A stretch of 64,000 bases of DNA, taken from Anaerosalibacter sp. Marseille-P3206 (GTDB lineage Bacteria; Bacillota; Clostridia; Tissierellales; Sporanaerobacteraceae). Shown in pieces: positions 53,034 to 61,955 of the stretch. Every line of letters begins with the position of its first letter. Position 1 is the first letter of the stretch. Below the pieces are notes generated by a model, which did no database searches, had not been told where the DNA came from, and was given only the letters and a program-made list of their open reading frames with translations. The DNA lies in NCBI RefSeq assembly GCF_900155565.1, contig NZ_FUHM01000002.1, positions 744,001 to 808,000 on the forward strand, read 5' to 3'. The position numbers and the translations under genes are program-made.

Positions 53034-54224
53034 TTACATAATAGTAAAACTTCTTAAATATCTTCCTTCTCCATCTATATATTCTGGAGATTGTACAAAA
53101 CCAACTTGGGCTAAATATTCATTTGTAAAACCAAAGACTTGATACCACAGTTCTATTGCTATTTCTTTCATACTGTTTTTATGTTTTATAGCAGTTAATT
53201 CAATAGCTTCTTTTTCAAATCTATCAAAGGTAGATTTAACTATATCACATATTTGATTAAGAATAATATCTGATATTTCATTAATAATCTCATTATCTGT
53301 CCTTTGAAAAACAGGAACATTACAAACAACAGTGCTATCTTCCTCATTTATACTTATATATTCAAGTTCTTCAAGAAACTTAACCATATCTTTTTCACTT
53401 ATAGACAATTGATTATATACTATTTCATTCTTATAACTCTTCAAAACTATTTCGCCACATTTTTCTGCAATCTTACGATTCTTGTTCTCAATTATTTTTA
53501 TATAATCTAAGTTTAGATCACTAAATGGAGTTGATCTTTCAAGGTTTTTCTCAATCTGCCTAAAAAACCTAAACATATCTTTTCTAATACCATCTGAATC
53601 TCCAAAACTATTGAAGATAAAGTTTTGACTTCTATAATTATTGCTACTACACAGTATTTTATTACTATGGCTTTGCACAACTTCACTATCTTCGTATCCA
53701 AATATTATATAATCTCTATTTCCTGGCTGAATTTTAGAAGGTGAAAAAACATTCTTCTTTTCGAAAAAATCAAAAGCTGTACCATCAAAGATATCATCAC
53801 AAATTACATGATATAGTAGTCTTTCTTTAGGAATGGATGAATAGTTAGATAACTTAGATAGTTTATCATAAATCTGTCCCTTTATTTCAATTATTTTGCT
53901 ACCTATAACTTCTCCAATATCCTCAAAATACTTATCTAATAAAGGCATGTCCTCTTCTAAAAATACAGGAAAGTTTAATTTATATTTGTTTTCAATTATA
54001 TCTATTGCATTAATACGTTTTAAACTTTTTATTATACAATCAAATTCTTCTTCATTAATTCTTATTATTTTTATAATTTCATCTTTTGATATAGAATATG
54101 GTTCATTGTGAGCTAGTAAGTATAATATCTCTGGTACAAATTCTTTACTACATACATAACCAGGATTAAATTCATCATAGGGACCATTATCTCCAAAAAA
54201 ATATATATCTAATTTCTTATTCAT
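53034..54224 (-). CDS. Unrecognised 396-residue protein
   Basis: The ATG at 54224 follows GAGGTGG; the longer frame adds nine residues without a ribosome site. I do not recognise the family. The first 100 residues contain a likely winged helix (EILYLLAHNEPYSISKDEIIKIIRINEEEF, with a following recognition-like helix). The rest is mixed alpha/beta with acidic patches and no nuclease, kinase or membrane signature. It lies 16 bases before ogt and 39 behind the 340-residue gene, so the three may form one transcript. Confidence 0.5.
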   Translation of the reverse strand: MNKKLDIYFFGDNGPYDEFNPGYVCSKEFVPEILYLLAHNEPYSISKDEIIKIIRINEEEFDCIIKSLKRINAIDIIENKYKLNFPVFLEEDMPLLDKYFEDIGEVIGSKIIEIKGQIYDKLSKLSNYSSIPKERLLYHVICDDIFDGTAFDFFEKKNVFSPSKIQPGNRDYIIFGYEDSEVVQSHSNKILCSSNNYRSQNFIFNSFGDSDGIRKDMFRFFRQIEKNLERSTPFSDLNLDYIKIIENKNRKIAEKCGEIVLKSYKNEIVYNQLSISEKDMVKFLEELEYISINEEDSTVVCNVPVFQRTDNEIINEISDIILNQICDIVKSTFDRFEKEAIELTAIKHKNSMKEIAIELWYQVFGFTNEYLAQVGFVQSPEYIDGEGRYLRSFTIM

Positions 54225-54263
54225 ATGTTTCCACCTCATTAACTTTATCAAACTTTTTATTAA

Positions 54264-55286
54264 CTAAAAGCATTCTACAGTTTCCTCTGGTATTTCAACA
54301 TAACGTGAAAATAACTCTAATTCTATTTCACCGCTGAAATCTTTATCTACTGCTTGCAACACACATTCTCGTAACTTATATCCATTAATTCCTGTTTCAT
54401 CACATTTGCAAATAAATCCTATTGACCCACTAGAATCATGCACTATTGGCTCTGCTTCTAGATAATCTTTCATCATAAAATTAAGTTGAACATTATCTAA
54501 TGTTTCATATTTTATAACAGCTAAGTTTTTATCCCTTGGACATAAATTTTCCATTGCCCTATTAAAATCCTTGAGCATCTCTTCTCGCATCTCTAGATCT
54601 TCTATTTGTTCAGATTTTGTTAATGTATCTTCATAAACATCATAAGAGTAAATTTCATTAATAAAAAAGTTCTTTTCCTTCTCAAGGATAGGATCATAAT
54701 AAACAACTTCTGAACCTATATCCTGTTTGCCAAACTCTACTGTGAAAGGACATTGGATTGGTATTTCTTCTATATTTTCGTCAATGTGTAATACCACTGA
54801 TAAATCCTTTTCTTTATCTATATTTGGAATAATTTCACCTTCTGCTTGTTCATATACCGTAATAACAAGGCTCTCTAATTTAACATCATCCCATTCATCT
54901 GGAAGCAAGCCTTTTTCAGCAAAATGCTGTAACTGCATCATTCCTTCTCTATTCATATCATGAATTGGAGCACTACTTGATGAATCAAATCTAATAAGTT
55001 GTTCTTGTATCTCCATTTCTTTTATATATAAATATTTATCTTTTCTTCTCTCCTCAATACTATTCAGAAGTTCCTCTCTATTTGTCTTAAATTCTTCTGG
55101 ATATTCATTATCAAAATCATCCACAATTAAATCTTTGTTTTCATACATTAACCATAAACGGTTTTTGTCTTTTTCTATTGTAAAACTCAAAACTAAAACA
55201 TCTAAACCTTGAATATTTGCACGTTTATTAATAACAAATTCTTCCTTTGGGAGCAACATCTCCTGCATTAAGTATCTTAATCTCAT
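54264..55286 (-). CDS. Unrecognised 340-residue acidic protein
   Basis: The ATG at 55286 follows AAGG at eight bases; a GTG nine bases earlier is inside that site. I do not recognise the family. It is acidic and soluble, with no membrane helix. MRLRYLMQEMLLPKEEF at the start and a middle block with LSVVLHIDENIEEIPIQ suggest beta-rich domains. It precedes the 396-residue gene by 39 bases in the same direction; a shared role is possible but not shown. Confidence 0.5.
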   Translation of the reverse strand: MRLRYLMQEMLLPKEEFVINKRANIQGLDVLVLSFTIEKDKNRLWLMYENKDLIVDDFDNEYPEEFKTNREELLNSIEERRKDKYLYIKEMEIQEQLIRFDSSSSAPIHDMNREGMMQLQHFAEKGLLPDEWDDVKLESLVITVYEQAEGEIIPNIDKEKDLSVVLHIDENIEEIPIQCPFTVEFGKQDIGSEVVYYDPILEKEKNFFINEIYSYDVYEDTLTKSEQIEDLEMREEMLKDFNRAMENLCPRDKNLAVIKYETLDNVQLNFMMKDYLEAEPIVHDSSGSIGFICKCDETGINGYKLRECVLQAVDKDFSGEIELELFSRYVEIPEETVECF

Positions 55287-55342
55287 TTGTATCACCTTCC
55301 ATTTTTATATATTTCTTGAATTAAATAAAATGTATATACCTT

Positions 55343-55867
55343 TCATTTTAACTCCAATGTCATAATATAAGCATCGTAATATTCTTTATCAATTTTGAAA
55401 TATTTCTTATAAACTCCTATGATTTCAAATCCAGCTTTTTTATACATTCTAACCGCATAAACATTATCTGATCTAACCTCTAAATCTAATACCTCGATAT
55501 TTTTAGATTTTGCAAAATTAATTAATTCTACTATCATTTTAGTTCCTATTCCTAAATTCCAACATTTTTTTAAAACTGATATTGCCAATGTTCCCCTATG
55601 CTTAATTCTACTTCTTGATAATCCTCCAATATTCCCCATAGCAACAATTTCATTATTTATTTCTCCAATTAGCATTACTGAATTTTTTGAATTGTTAATT
55701 GCTTGGATAATATTTTTCTCTTCATTTACAGTACAATTAAGTTCATTGATACTAAAAGTTAGATTATCAGATTCACCACTTACCAAATTAATATAATCTA
55801 ATACTCTTTCAGCATCATCTTCCGTTACTTTTCTTATGTTAAATGGTTCATCACTTTTTGAATCCAT
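55343..55867 (-). CDS. GNAT acetyltransferase
   Basis: A 174-residue acetyltransferase. NIRKVTEDDAERVLDYIN opens the domain; RGTLAISVLKKCWNLGIGTKMIVELINFA is the acetyl-CoA loop (here KCWNLGIG, with Leu replacing the usual first Gly/Arg). LEVRSDNVYAVRMYKKAGFEIIG is the standard end. Substrate unknown. Followed by related genes in the same orientation. Confidence 0.87.
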   Translation of the reverse strand: MDSKSDEPFNIRKVTEDDAERVLDYINLVSGESDNLTFSINELNCTVNEEKNIIQAINNSKNSVMLIGEINNEIVAMGNIGGLSRSRIKHRGTLAISVLKKCWNLGIGTKMIVELINFAKSKNIEVLDLEVRSDNVYAVRMYKKAGFEIIGVYKKYFKIDKEYYDAYIMTLELK

Positions 55868-55883
55868 CTCTTCTTCCCTCCAC

Positions 55884-56405
55884 CTACTTATTAAAAACCG
55901 ACATTATTATTTCATCATAATATTTTCCATCTTTGAATATTTCATCTTTCAAAATTCCTTCTACCTCAAATCCACACTTTTCATAACTTTTTCTAGCCCT
56001 CATATTAAATGAAAATGTGCTTAATCTTATTTTACGAATATTCATCTTATTAAAAATAAAATCCATAAGTACCTTCATTGCATCTGTGCCATATCCTTTT
56101 CCCCAATATTCCTTATCTCCAATCATAATACCAACAGTTGCCACACGAGATAACCAATTGACTTCTTGAATACCACAGCCACCAATATATTTTTTTGTTT
56201 CTATATCTTCTATGGCAAAATTATAACTGCCATTTTGACTACTTTTCTGTGATTTTACCCATTCTTCCTCTTCCCATAGAGTCATAGGAAAAGGAATATT
56301 AGTGACTAACAATTTTTTAAGTTCTTCATCATTTACAAATGATGTTGCTTTTGGTACGTCTTCTTCTCTATAAGCTCTTAAGCAAACTTTTTCTCCATAA
56401 TACAT
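55884..56405 (-). CDS. GNAT acetyltransferase (RimJ/SpeG-like)
   Basis: A 173-residue acetyltransferase. GEKVCLRAYREEDVPKATSFVN starts it, GIMIGDKEYWGKGYGTDAMKVLMDF is the acetyl-CoA loop, and LSTFSFNMRARKSYEKCGF the end. The pattern with EEWVKSQK and NFAIED resembles RimJ/SpeG-type enzymes. Sixteen bases before the next GNAT gene, so they may be cotranscribed. Confidence 0.87.
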   Translation of the reverse strand: MYYGEKVCLRAYREEDVPKATSFVNDEELKKLLVTNIPFPMTLWEEEEWVKSQKSSQNGSYNFAIEDIETKKYIGGCGIQEVNWLSRVATVGIMIGDKEYWGKGYGTDAMKVLMDFIFNKMNIRKIRLSTFSFNMRARKSYEKCGFEVEGILKDEIFKDGKYYDEIIMSVFNK

Positions 56406-56476
56406 TTACAATTCCCCCTACAAGTTATAATTTTTCGATACTCGTCTTCATATTACAATATTCTTGATAAATACAA

Positions 56477-57559
56477 TCACTTTAATCCTATCTCCATTTC
56501 TATCATTGAATCCTCATTATCATCTATAATCTCAACACTTATCTTATTAACAATAGTTTCAAAAACGTCAGTTACTTCCCTTGTTTTTTCAATTGCTGTT
56601 TTATACTTTTCTTCACTTTCTACCTTGCCAACAGTCATATGAGGATCATATGATTCTTTTTTTAACCACTGAGGAAAATATTGTTCCAATATTCCTGTAT
56701 ATAGATTTCTATGAATTTCAACTATCTCCTCTTTACCTTTCTCAATATTTAGGAAAAGATAATTTCCAAAAGAATTAACTTGTGTAATACCTTTAAGCAC
56801 TAGAGGAAATGAATTTACTGATGCTAAAACTTCTTCCAGATGCTTTTTAAGCTGAATAGAATCTATACTACTTTTAAATGGAAATACAAGTGTTATATGT
56901 GGTCTAACATGACTTGCTAACGGATCATACCTTTCTCTTATTTCATCAATAACCTCCATATTACTGAACTCAGGAAAAATCATTATACATCTTTCAAGCA
57001 TTATATCTCTCCTTTTAACTGTTATCCTTCTATTGAATTCTTCCCTCAATATAGCATAATTTAGCCTGTCCCACTTTCTTCCTGCAAAATATACAGCTTC
57101 TCTTTCTATACCTTCTAATGTAAAGCCTAACTTTTCCAACACACGTTGTGTTGCTTTGTTTTGTTCTAAGGTATTTGCGGAAATTCGTTCTAGGCCAATG
57201 TTATTAAAACCATATTCTAAAATTAACTTTACAGCCTCGGTTCCATATCCCTTACAACGATCTTTAATTCTTGAAATACCTAATCCAATAGTACAACATC
57301 GATTTTTCCACTCAATATCTTGAAGTGCAACATCTCCTATCACAGTTCCATCAAGTAAAAATACTCCCAAACGAATATGCTTATTTCCTTGAACATCTTG
57401 AATTTCATCAAACCACTTGTCTGCATTCTCATGTGAATGACCAATATTCAAAGGTTCAGTCATTGCCTCAAAATCATATTCAAAATCATCCCACATTTTT
57501 TTACAATGTTCTCTTTCAAGTGTTGCAAGATATATATCTTTGCCATTTAACTTCAACAT
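56477..57559 (-). CDS. GNAT acetyltransferase fused to a 2H phosphoesterase
   Basis: A 360-residue two-domain protein. Residues 1 to about 175 are a GNAT domain (GLGISRIKDRCKGYGTEAVKLI, then TLEQNKATQRVLEKLGF). Residues about 187-360 are a LigT/2'-5' RNA ligase-like 2H phosphoesterase with both HxT motifs, RPHITLVFPF and YDPHMTVGK. Such enzymes open cyclic phosphodiesters or act on 2'-5' RNA bonds. Both halves keep their active residues, and the frame is continuous, so this is a real fusion. Its substrate is unknown; tRNA or nucleotide repair and modification are options. Confidence 0.88.
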   Translation of the reverse strand: MLKLNGKDIYLATLEREHCKKMWDDFEYDFEAMTEPLNIGHSHENADKWFDEIQDVQGNKHIRLGVFLLDGTVIGDVALQDIEWKNRCCTIGLGISRIKDRCKGYGTEAVKLILEYGFNNIGLERISANTLEQNKATQRVLEKLGFTLEGIEREAVYFAGRKWDRLNYAILREEFNRRITVKRRDIMLERCIMIFPEFSNMEVIDEIRERYDPLASHVRPHITLVFPFKSSIDSIQLKKHLEEVLASVNSFPLVLKGITQVNSFGNYLFLNIEKGKEEIVEIHRNLYTGILEQYFPQWLKKESYDPHMTVGKVESEEKYKTAIEKTREVTDVFETIVNKISVEIIDDNEDSMIEMEIGLK

Positions 57560-57657
57560 AGCTATTCCCCTCCGTTATTCATAATTCCACACAACATTTA
57601 TTTAAAAAATTTCATTAATATGATAATAGTGATATTAGATTTAATAGTAACCTTCCT

Positions 57658-58098
57658 TTAATACCCATAAAAAATCTCTATTTTATTTTTAGAGTCTTTA
57701 CTATTTTGTAATTCCATCAACAATGATTTGACAAAACCACCTAATTCATAATTATCAATTTCTTTTAAATCTACCCATTCATATTCCTCTGCTTCATCAT
57801 TTAAAGCGACATTATAAGAATCTGTTTTGCATATATAATCAATAAATATAAAATGTTTCCCTTCATGAAAAGTATTACTAAAAACACTCTCTTTTAGACT
57901 TATTAATTTAATATCATATATCTTTAAACCAGTTTCTTCAAATATCTCTCTTTTTAAGGCTTCTTCCATTTTTTCACCTAGTTCAATATGTCCACCAGGT
58001 ATTACATATTTGTTATTCCATTTATGAGACTTACATAGGAGTATCTTATTATCTGGATTAAAAATAATTGCTCCAACAGTAGGTTCAGGGTATTTCAT
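57658..58098 (-). CDS. Nudix hydrolase
   Basis: A 146-residue Nudix protein. The box reads GGHIELGEKMEEALKREIFEETGL, with the full GX5EX7REUXEEXGU pattern, so it should bind Mg2+ and be active. The start ATG at 58098 follows GAAGTG. These enzymes remove nucleoside diphosphates linked to other groups. This is the only intact Nudix gene of the several Nudix sequences in the last 6 kb. Confidence 0.9.
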   Translation of the reverse strand: MKYPEPTVGAIIFNPDNKILLCKSHKWNNKYVIPGGHIELGEKMEEALKREIFEETGLKIYDIKLISLKESVFSNTFHEGKHFIFIDYICKTDSYNVALNDEAEEYEWVDLKEIDNYELGGFVKSLLMELQNSKDSKNKIEIFYGY

Positions 58099-58119
58099 AT
58101 ATATCACTTCTTTCTAATA

Positions 58120-58296
58120 TCATTTTTTCAAAAATTGCTTTTGATCTTTAAGATAATTTTTGACTTCCTCATTATTTAATTTACGAATTTGAGCATTAGG
58201 ACTTTCAATGTATTTCCTAGATATATAGACAGGGTTTTTGTCCTTACACTCTTTATCTTTATTTTTAATTAATGACTTTATTGCACTTTTAAGTAA
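58120..58296 (-). pseudogene. C-terminal gene remnant, family unknown
   Basis: An open frame of 58 codons that begins after a stop and has no start codon. It reads ...KDKNPVYISRKYIESPNAQI... and ends QKQFLKK. The basic, charged composition looks coding. Its 5' end overlaps the repeat that recurs at 63035-63103, so it was probably cut off by a rearrangement. Confidence 0.4.
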
Positions 58297-58306
58297 TCAT
58301 ATATAA

Positions 58307-58803
58307 TTACTTTTGTTTTTCATCTATATATTTTTTCATAGCATTTATATGCATAGGATAAAATGCATTTTCATTTTCTTCTAATAAAGTTTTCAAATTT
58401 GACAATGAAATCCATCTAATATTTACTGATTCATCTGATTGTTGTAACGATTTACCTGTTGCTTTACAAATAAATGTTTGTAACATTATAGAGTAACCAC
58501 CACTTAAATTTTGTGATGAATAGAATGGATTGAAACTAATAACTATATATTCGTTACAATTACATACTGCAGTCTCTTTTTCTCCTTGAATTTCTGTTAT
58601 TATCAACCCTGTTTCTTCTTGTATTTCTCTACGTAATGCATCAAATATATTTTCATATTCTCTTACTTACCCAGCAGGAATTTCAATTAATCCATTCTCC
58701 AAATTATCATCTTTTTATATCTTTCTTGTATTAAAATATGCAAAACACCATTAATATCTTTTTCAATTATTGCACCTACAGCTGGTTTTGCAAATATCTC
58801 CAT
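58307..58803 (-). pseudogene. Broken Nudix hydrolase
   Basis: The gene starts MEIFAKPAVGAIIEKD at 58803, then shifts frame after RYKK near 58700. The next part reads NGLIEIPAG, a TAA stop where Lys should be, then VREYENIFDALRREIQEETGL, the Nudix box. The C-terminal 99 residues remain open to 58307. Frameshift plus nonsense codon make it inactive. It has the same layout as the intact Nudix gene 200 bases away but is not a recent copy. Confidence 0.82.
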
Positions 58804-58891
58804 TCAATTTACCTCCATAAAATAATATTTACTTACTCATTTTTTAAAAAATAAATAAATTTACCTTAAAGTCTATAAATCAATAATCTTG

Positions 58892-59330
58892 CTAAATTTC
58901 AACTTCCTCAATACTCTCAAGCTGCATATCACTGAACTTAAAACATAAGATATATGGCATTTTATCAACAATTTTCAAAAAATCAGCATGTCCAAAGTCT
59001 GAATTGTAATAATTAATAATTGTACTTAACGCAGTGCCATGAGTTCCAATAACTACACTTTTCCCTAAGTTATTTTTTATAATATTTAAAATCGCAGTGA
59101 CATTGCGTTCTTGAACTTCTCTTAAGGATTCCCCTCCCAAAAGTTTAAAATCAAAATCTTGCCACTGTTTTTCAGAAAATCCTCTAAAATCTTCTACCCA
59201 TTCACCAACTCTACGTTCACATAAATCATTGTCAGTTATAATTTCAAGTTCACTATTGTCTGCAAAATCTTTTATCGTATCAACAGCTCTTTTATATGGA
59301 CTTGAATAAGCGGCAGCAATACCGTTCTAC
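58892..59330 (-). pseudogene. Histidine phosphatase, 5' end lost to an IS607-like element
   Basis: The open frame reads AAAYSSPYKRAVDTIKDF, LCERRVGEWVEDFRGF, GGESLREVQERNVTAIL, VVIGTHGTALSTI and ends ESIEEVEI. This is a phosphoglycerate-mutase-like histidine phosphatase. The N-terminal RHG catalytic motif is missing because the gene stops at the border of the IS607-like element near 59330. The second copy at 63.1-63.2 kb keeps a little more of the lost part (NVLINRDITAIYSS). Confidence 0.82.
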
Positions 59331-59401
59331 AAAACCTACTCAAATATATCAAAATATATTTATACAAATAGATTTTGCTCAAGAAGTATCACCTTCTCGA
59401 T

Positions 59402-60721
59402 TTAATTCATCCATATATTAGATTTCTCTAACGTATGGCCAGTAAATAGAATTTTACTTTTTTTAAAATTCCATTTAGATGTATATGTTGAGTTGTATAA
59501 ATCCCAATCAACATAGTCCGAACCAGACAATAATTTATCTTTTTTAGCTATATTAACACTACTGTTTATATCTCTTGATAATTTAGTTTTACATTTTTGA
59601 CATGTAAATTCTCTTATCTGTGGATCTTTTTTTTCTTTATTTCCACATATACAACAATTTTTAGTTGTATCTTTTTCGTCTACTTTTGAATAGTGTTTAC
59701 CGCTTCTTTCCATTACCCATTTTAGTATGTTTCTAAATTCTCCTATTATTTCTTGATTTAACATGCTTCTATGCATATTATCATAAGTTGCAGTATTAAG
59801 ACTAGGAGTATAGTCTCCTATTGCTACATAGTCATAGTTTTTTGCTATCCAATTAGCAATGCTATAACAACTTGACTTTATTTGTTCTCGTCTCTTGTGG
59901 TAAGCATTGTCTAATGCTTTATTTAGCTTTGTCCATCTTTTGCTTGGTAGGTAATAGCTTCTCCCTGTTTCTGTTTCTATTAGTTTTGATTTTCTGCTGC
60001 ATAAATCTCTCTTTGATTTTATTTCATCTATTACCTTGTCCCAATATTTTGTTTGTGGCAGTTTTTCAAATTCATAACTTACTCCAGTATTGTCTATGGC
60101 TACAAAGAAGTTTTTATGATTTTGGTCTATTGCTATCCATTTGTTTGTTTCTTTTTTGTCTATGTCTTTTCTTTCTATACAAAATATTGCATAGAATTTG
60201 TTGCCTTGTTGTTTGCATAATCTGAAGTTTTTTATTTTGTCTGTGTTTCTTAAATTTAAATTTTCTTTTAGTTTTCCTATTACTTTTATTCTTTTATTTT
60301 CTTTATTTATTCCTAAGGTTATTTGTAAATTTTTGTTTTCTATTAGTTTAAAGCCTTTGTTTGGTTCATCATAATATAGTGAAAACCAATGTTTTTTCCA
60401 TGATTTGAATTTAGGATATCCTGTTTCATTGTTGAAAAATTTTTTGTATGTTTCTTTCAGTCTTATTGCTGTGTTTTTGAGTGGTGATGAATGTACTGTA
60501 TTCAAAAAAATAAACTCTTGTTTTAGTATTGGAACTTGATTTCTTAAGTTCCTTCCTGTCAAGAGTTTTTTGTCATTATTATTTTCTTTATAATCTTTTA
60601 TTGTCATTTCCAAAAGATAATTGTATAGCCAATTACATATTTTAGATTGTCCATCTAGAATTAATTCATCTTGTTTTGTAAAGATAACTTCTATTTTTCT
60701 ATTGAATATCATTACATTCAT
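59402..60721 (-). CDS. tnpB: TnpB-family RNA-guided nuclease, RuvC-II glutamate absent
   Basis: A 439-residue TnpB. RuvC-I Asp is D199 in WIAIDQNHKNF; RuvC-III Asp is D384 in SRDINSSVNIA; the zinc finger uses C356/C359 and C374/C377 (CCICG, CQKC). At RuvC-II, where most TnpBs have IEDL, this protein has VAIGDYTPS: Gly302 in place of Glu. It could be nuclease-dead or use a shifted Glu (E324 or E328 are candidates). The reading frame is fully open at normal length, so it has been kept functional in some sense. Family TnpBs cut DNA matching a guide RNA from the element's end. Confidence 0.9.
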   Translation of the reverse strand: MNVMIFNRKIEVIFTKQDELILDGQSKICNWLYNYLLEMTIKDYKENNNDKKLLTGRNLRNQVPILKQEFIFLNTVHSSPLKNTAIRLKETYKKFFNNETGYPKFKSWKKHWFSLYYDEPNKGFKLIENKNLQITLGINKENKRIKVIGKLKENLNLRNTDKIKNFRLCKQQGNKFYAIFCIERKDIDKKETNKWIAIDQNHKNFFVAIDNTGVSYEFEKLPQTKYWDKVIDEIKSKRDLCSRKSKLIETETGRSYYLPSKRWTKLNKALDNAYHKRREQIKSSCYSIANWIAKNYDYVAIGDYTPSLNTATYDNMHRSMLNQEIIGEFRNILKWVMERSGKHYSKVDEKDTTKNCCICGNKEKKDPQIREFTCQKCKTKLSRDINSSVNIAKKDKLLSGSDYVDWDLYNSTYTSKWNFKKSKILFTGHTLEKSNIWMN

Positions 60722-60734
60722 TCACCGCCTTCGG

Positions 60735-60821
60735 CTATTTGAATAGTTCATCTTCCCATCTTCTTAGAGTTGATTTTGCAACTCCTAAATATTCACTTGC
60801 TTCTTTTATAGTAAGTTTTAT
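60735..60821 (-). pseudogene. tnpA: Stump of IS607 serine recombinase tnpA
   Basis: The codons read KLTIKEASEYLGVAKSTL then RRWEDELFK and stop. This is the N-terminal DNA-binding helix-turn-helix of IS607 TnpA; the catalytic serine domain is gone. At the expected start the codon is ATA instead of ATG (60819-60821), behind AAGGGGTG. Start loss and truncation both show decay. It ends just before tnpB. Confidence 0.8.
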
Positions 60822-61001
60822 GATAATCACCCCTTACTATAAAGTATAGTATAAATTTATTTAATATGCAATGTTTTTAAGTAATTTTAATTAGTTTTAA
60901 GTATACTGTTTTAAAACCCCTTGATATCAGATATTCATTATTCTATAGTAGACAGATAATTTTTAATCAAATAACTTTAATACAGTTATTTAATATATAT
61001 T
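60822..61001. other. Non-coding stretch at the left end of the IS607-like element
   Basis: AT-rich, no open frame. TATACTATA-like boxes near 60838-60852 on the minus strand may be the former tnpA promoter. No phosphatase coding sequence is found here, so the lost 5' end of that gene is not simply on the other side of the element. Confidence 0.4.
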
Positions 61002-61943
61002 TTATCTAAATTTCACTTCTTCTTCTTTTATATCTCTTAAATAATACTTCCCACTAACATTGTAGCTACAATATGTAGAGTCATTTATTATTTTGATTAA
61101 TTCTTTAATATCGCCTTCAAATTCTATAGGATAACTTTGTTCTAAATCATTTATTTGATACTTTAGCTGTTGAAATTCTTTTGATTCTCTTATTGCATCA
61201 ATTAAAACCATATATTTCATATTTAAAGATTCTTCCTTATTTTGTTTTAAAAACTCTCTAAACTTATTGGAACGAAAATCCTCTTCAATTTTCTCTTGCA
61301 ATTCCTCTTCTCTGTATTTCAATGAGGCCGTGTCTACAATTATATAATCTCCTACAACTTCAAATACCTTATCTACATCAATAAAATGATCCAATACAAA
61401 ATATCTATCATCCGTTTGTTTCCCTTTTTCTTTTATTTCACCACTCTCTATAACTTTAACCTTTTTACCTACAGCCATTTCATTTTGAAGTCCACCGTCA
61501 TAAGATATCTCATAATGAGTCCCTTCAGCTAAATATACTCCCTTATTATCTATCCATGAAAAAACAACACAATCTTTTATAGGTATCAAATTATTATTAT
61601 TTAAATCATATATACTATCAACAATATATACATAATTACCATCACTACTCCATTGAATTTTATACTCATCAAAACTCCATATAGAGTATGGATTCGTAGT
61701 AATATCCTTGTAATTTTCATATATAACTTTTTCACTATCATCATATACTAATATTAACTTTTTATCTTCAGTACAATAAATCTCTTTTTTCCCATCTTGA
61801 GATTGACTAATTTTGTATCCATCTATATTTTTGTTCGTATCCACACTATTTGGTACTTGCTGAACATTTACAGATTTAGAACATGACATTAATAATACAG
61901 TTGTCATTGTCAATATTATTAAACTTAATAGCCTTCTTTTCAT
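61002..61943 (-). CDS. Lipoprotein of unknown function
   Basis: A 313-residue exported lipoprotein. KRRLLSLIILTMTTVLLMSCSKSV is a classical signal with lipobox LLMSC, so Cys about residue 20 would be lipid-anchored outside the cell. The body has WD-like strands (KIQWSSDGNYVYIVDSIYD) and ends with a helical acidic part. I do not recognise the family. The ATG at 61943 has GGGGGG about 11 bases upstream. The reading frame is also open upstream into a Nudix fragment (61956-62081), giving an in-frame fusion, but the signal peptide shows where the real gene starts. Confidence 0.75.
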   Translation of the reverse strand: MKRRLLSLIILTMTTVLLMSCSKSVNVQQVPNSVDTNKNIDGYKISQSQDGKKEIYCTEDKKLILVYDDSEKVIYENYKDITTNPYSIWSFDEYKIQWSSDGNYVYIVDSIYDLNNNNLIPIKDCVVFSWIDNKGVYLAEGTHYEISYDGGLQNEMAVGKKVKVIESGEIKEKGKQTDDRYFVLDHFIDVDKVFEVVGDYIIVDTASLKYREEELQEKIEEDFRSNKFREFLKQNKEESLNMKYMVLIDAIRESKEFQQLKYQINDLEQSYPIEFEGDIKELIKIINDSTYCSYNVSGKYYLRDIKEEEVKFR

Positions 61944-61955
61944 TTTATTTATATC

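Larger units (their letters stand above)
59331..60900 (-). mobile_element. IS607-like element with intact tnpB and stump of tnpA
   Basis: tnpB is 439 residues; ahead of it (plus-strand higher numbers) is a 28-codon fragment that matches the MerR-like helix-turn-helix of IS607 serine recombinases. No terminal inverted repeats were seen, as expected for IS607. The right border is near 59330, where the phosphatase reading resumes at GGTATTGC; the left border is uncertain (60850-60900). The region after the tnpB stop, 59331-59401, is where the guide (omega) RNA end would lie in related elements. It can no longer move by itself because the recombinase is gone. Confidence 0.75.
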
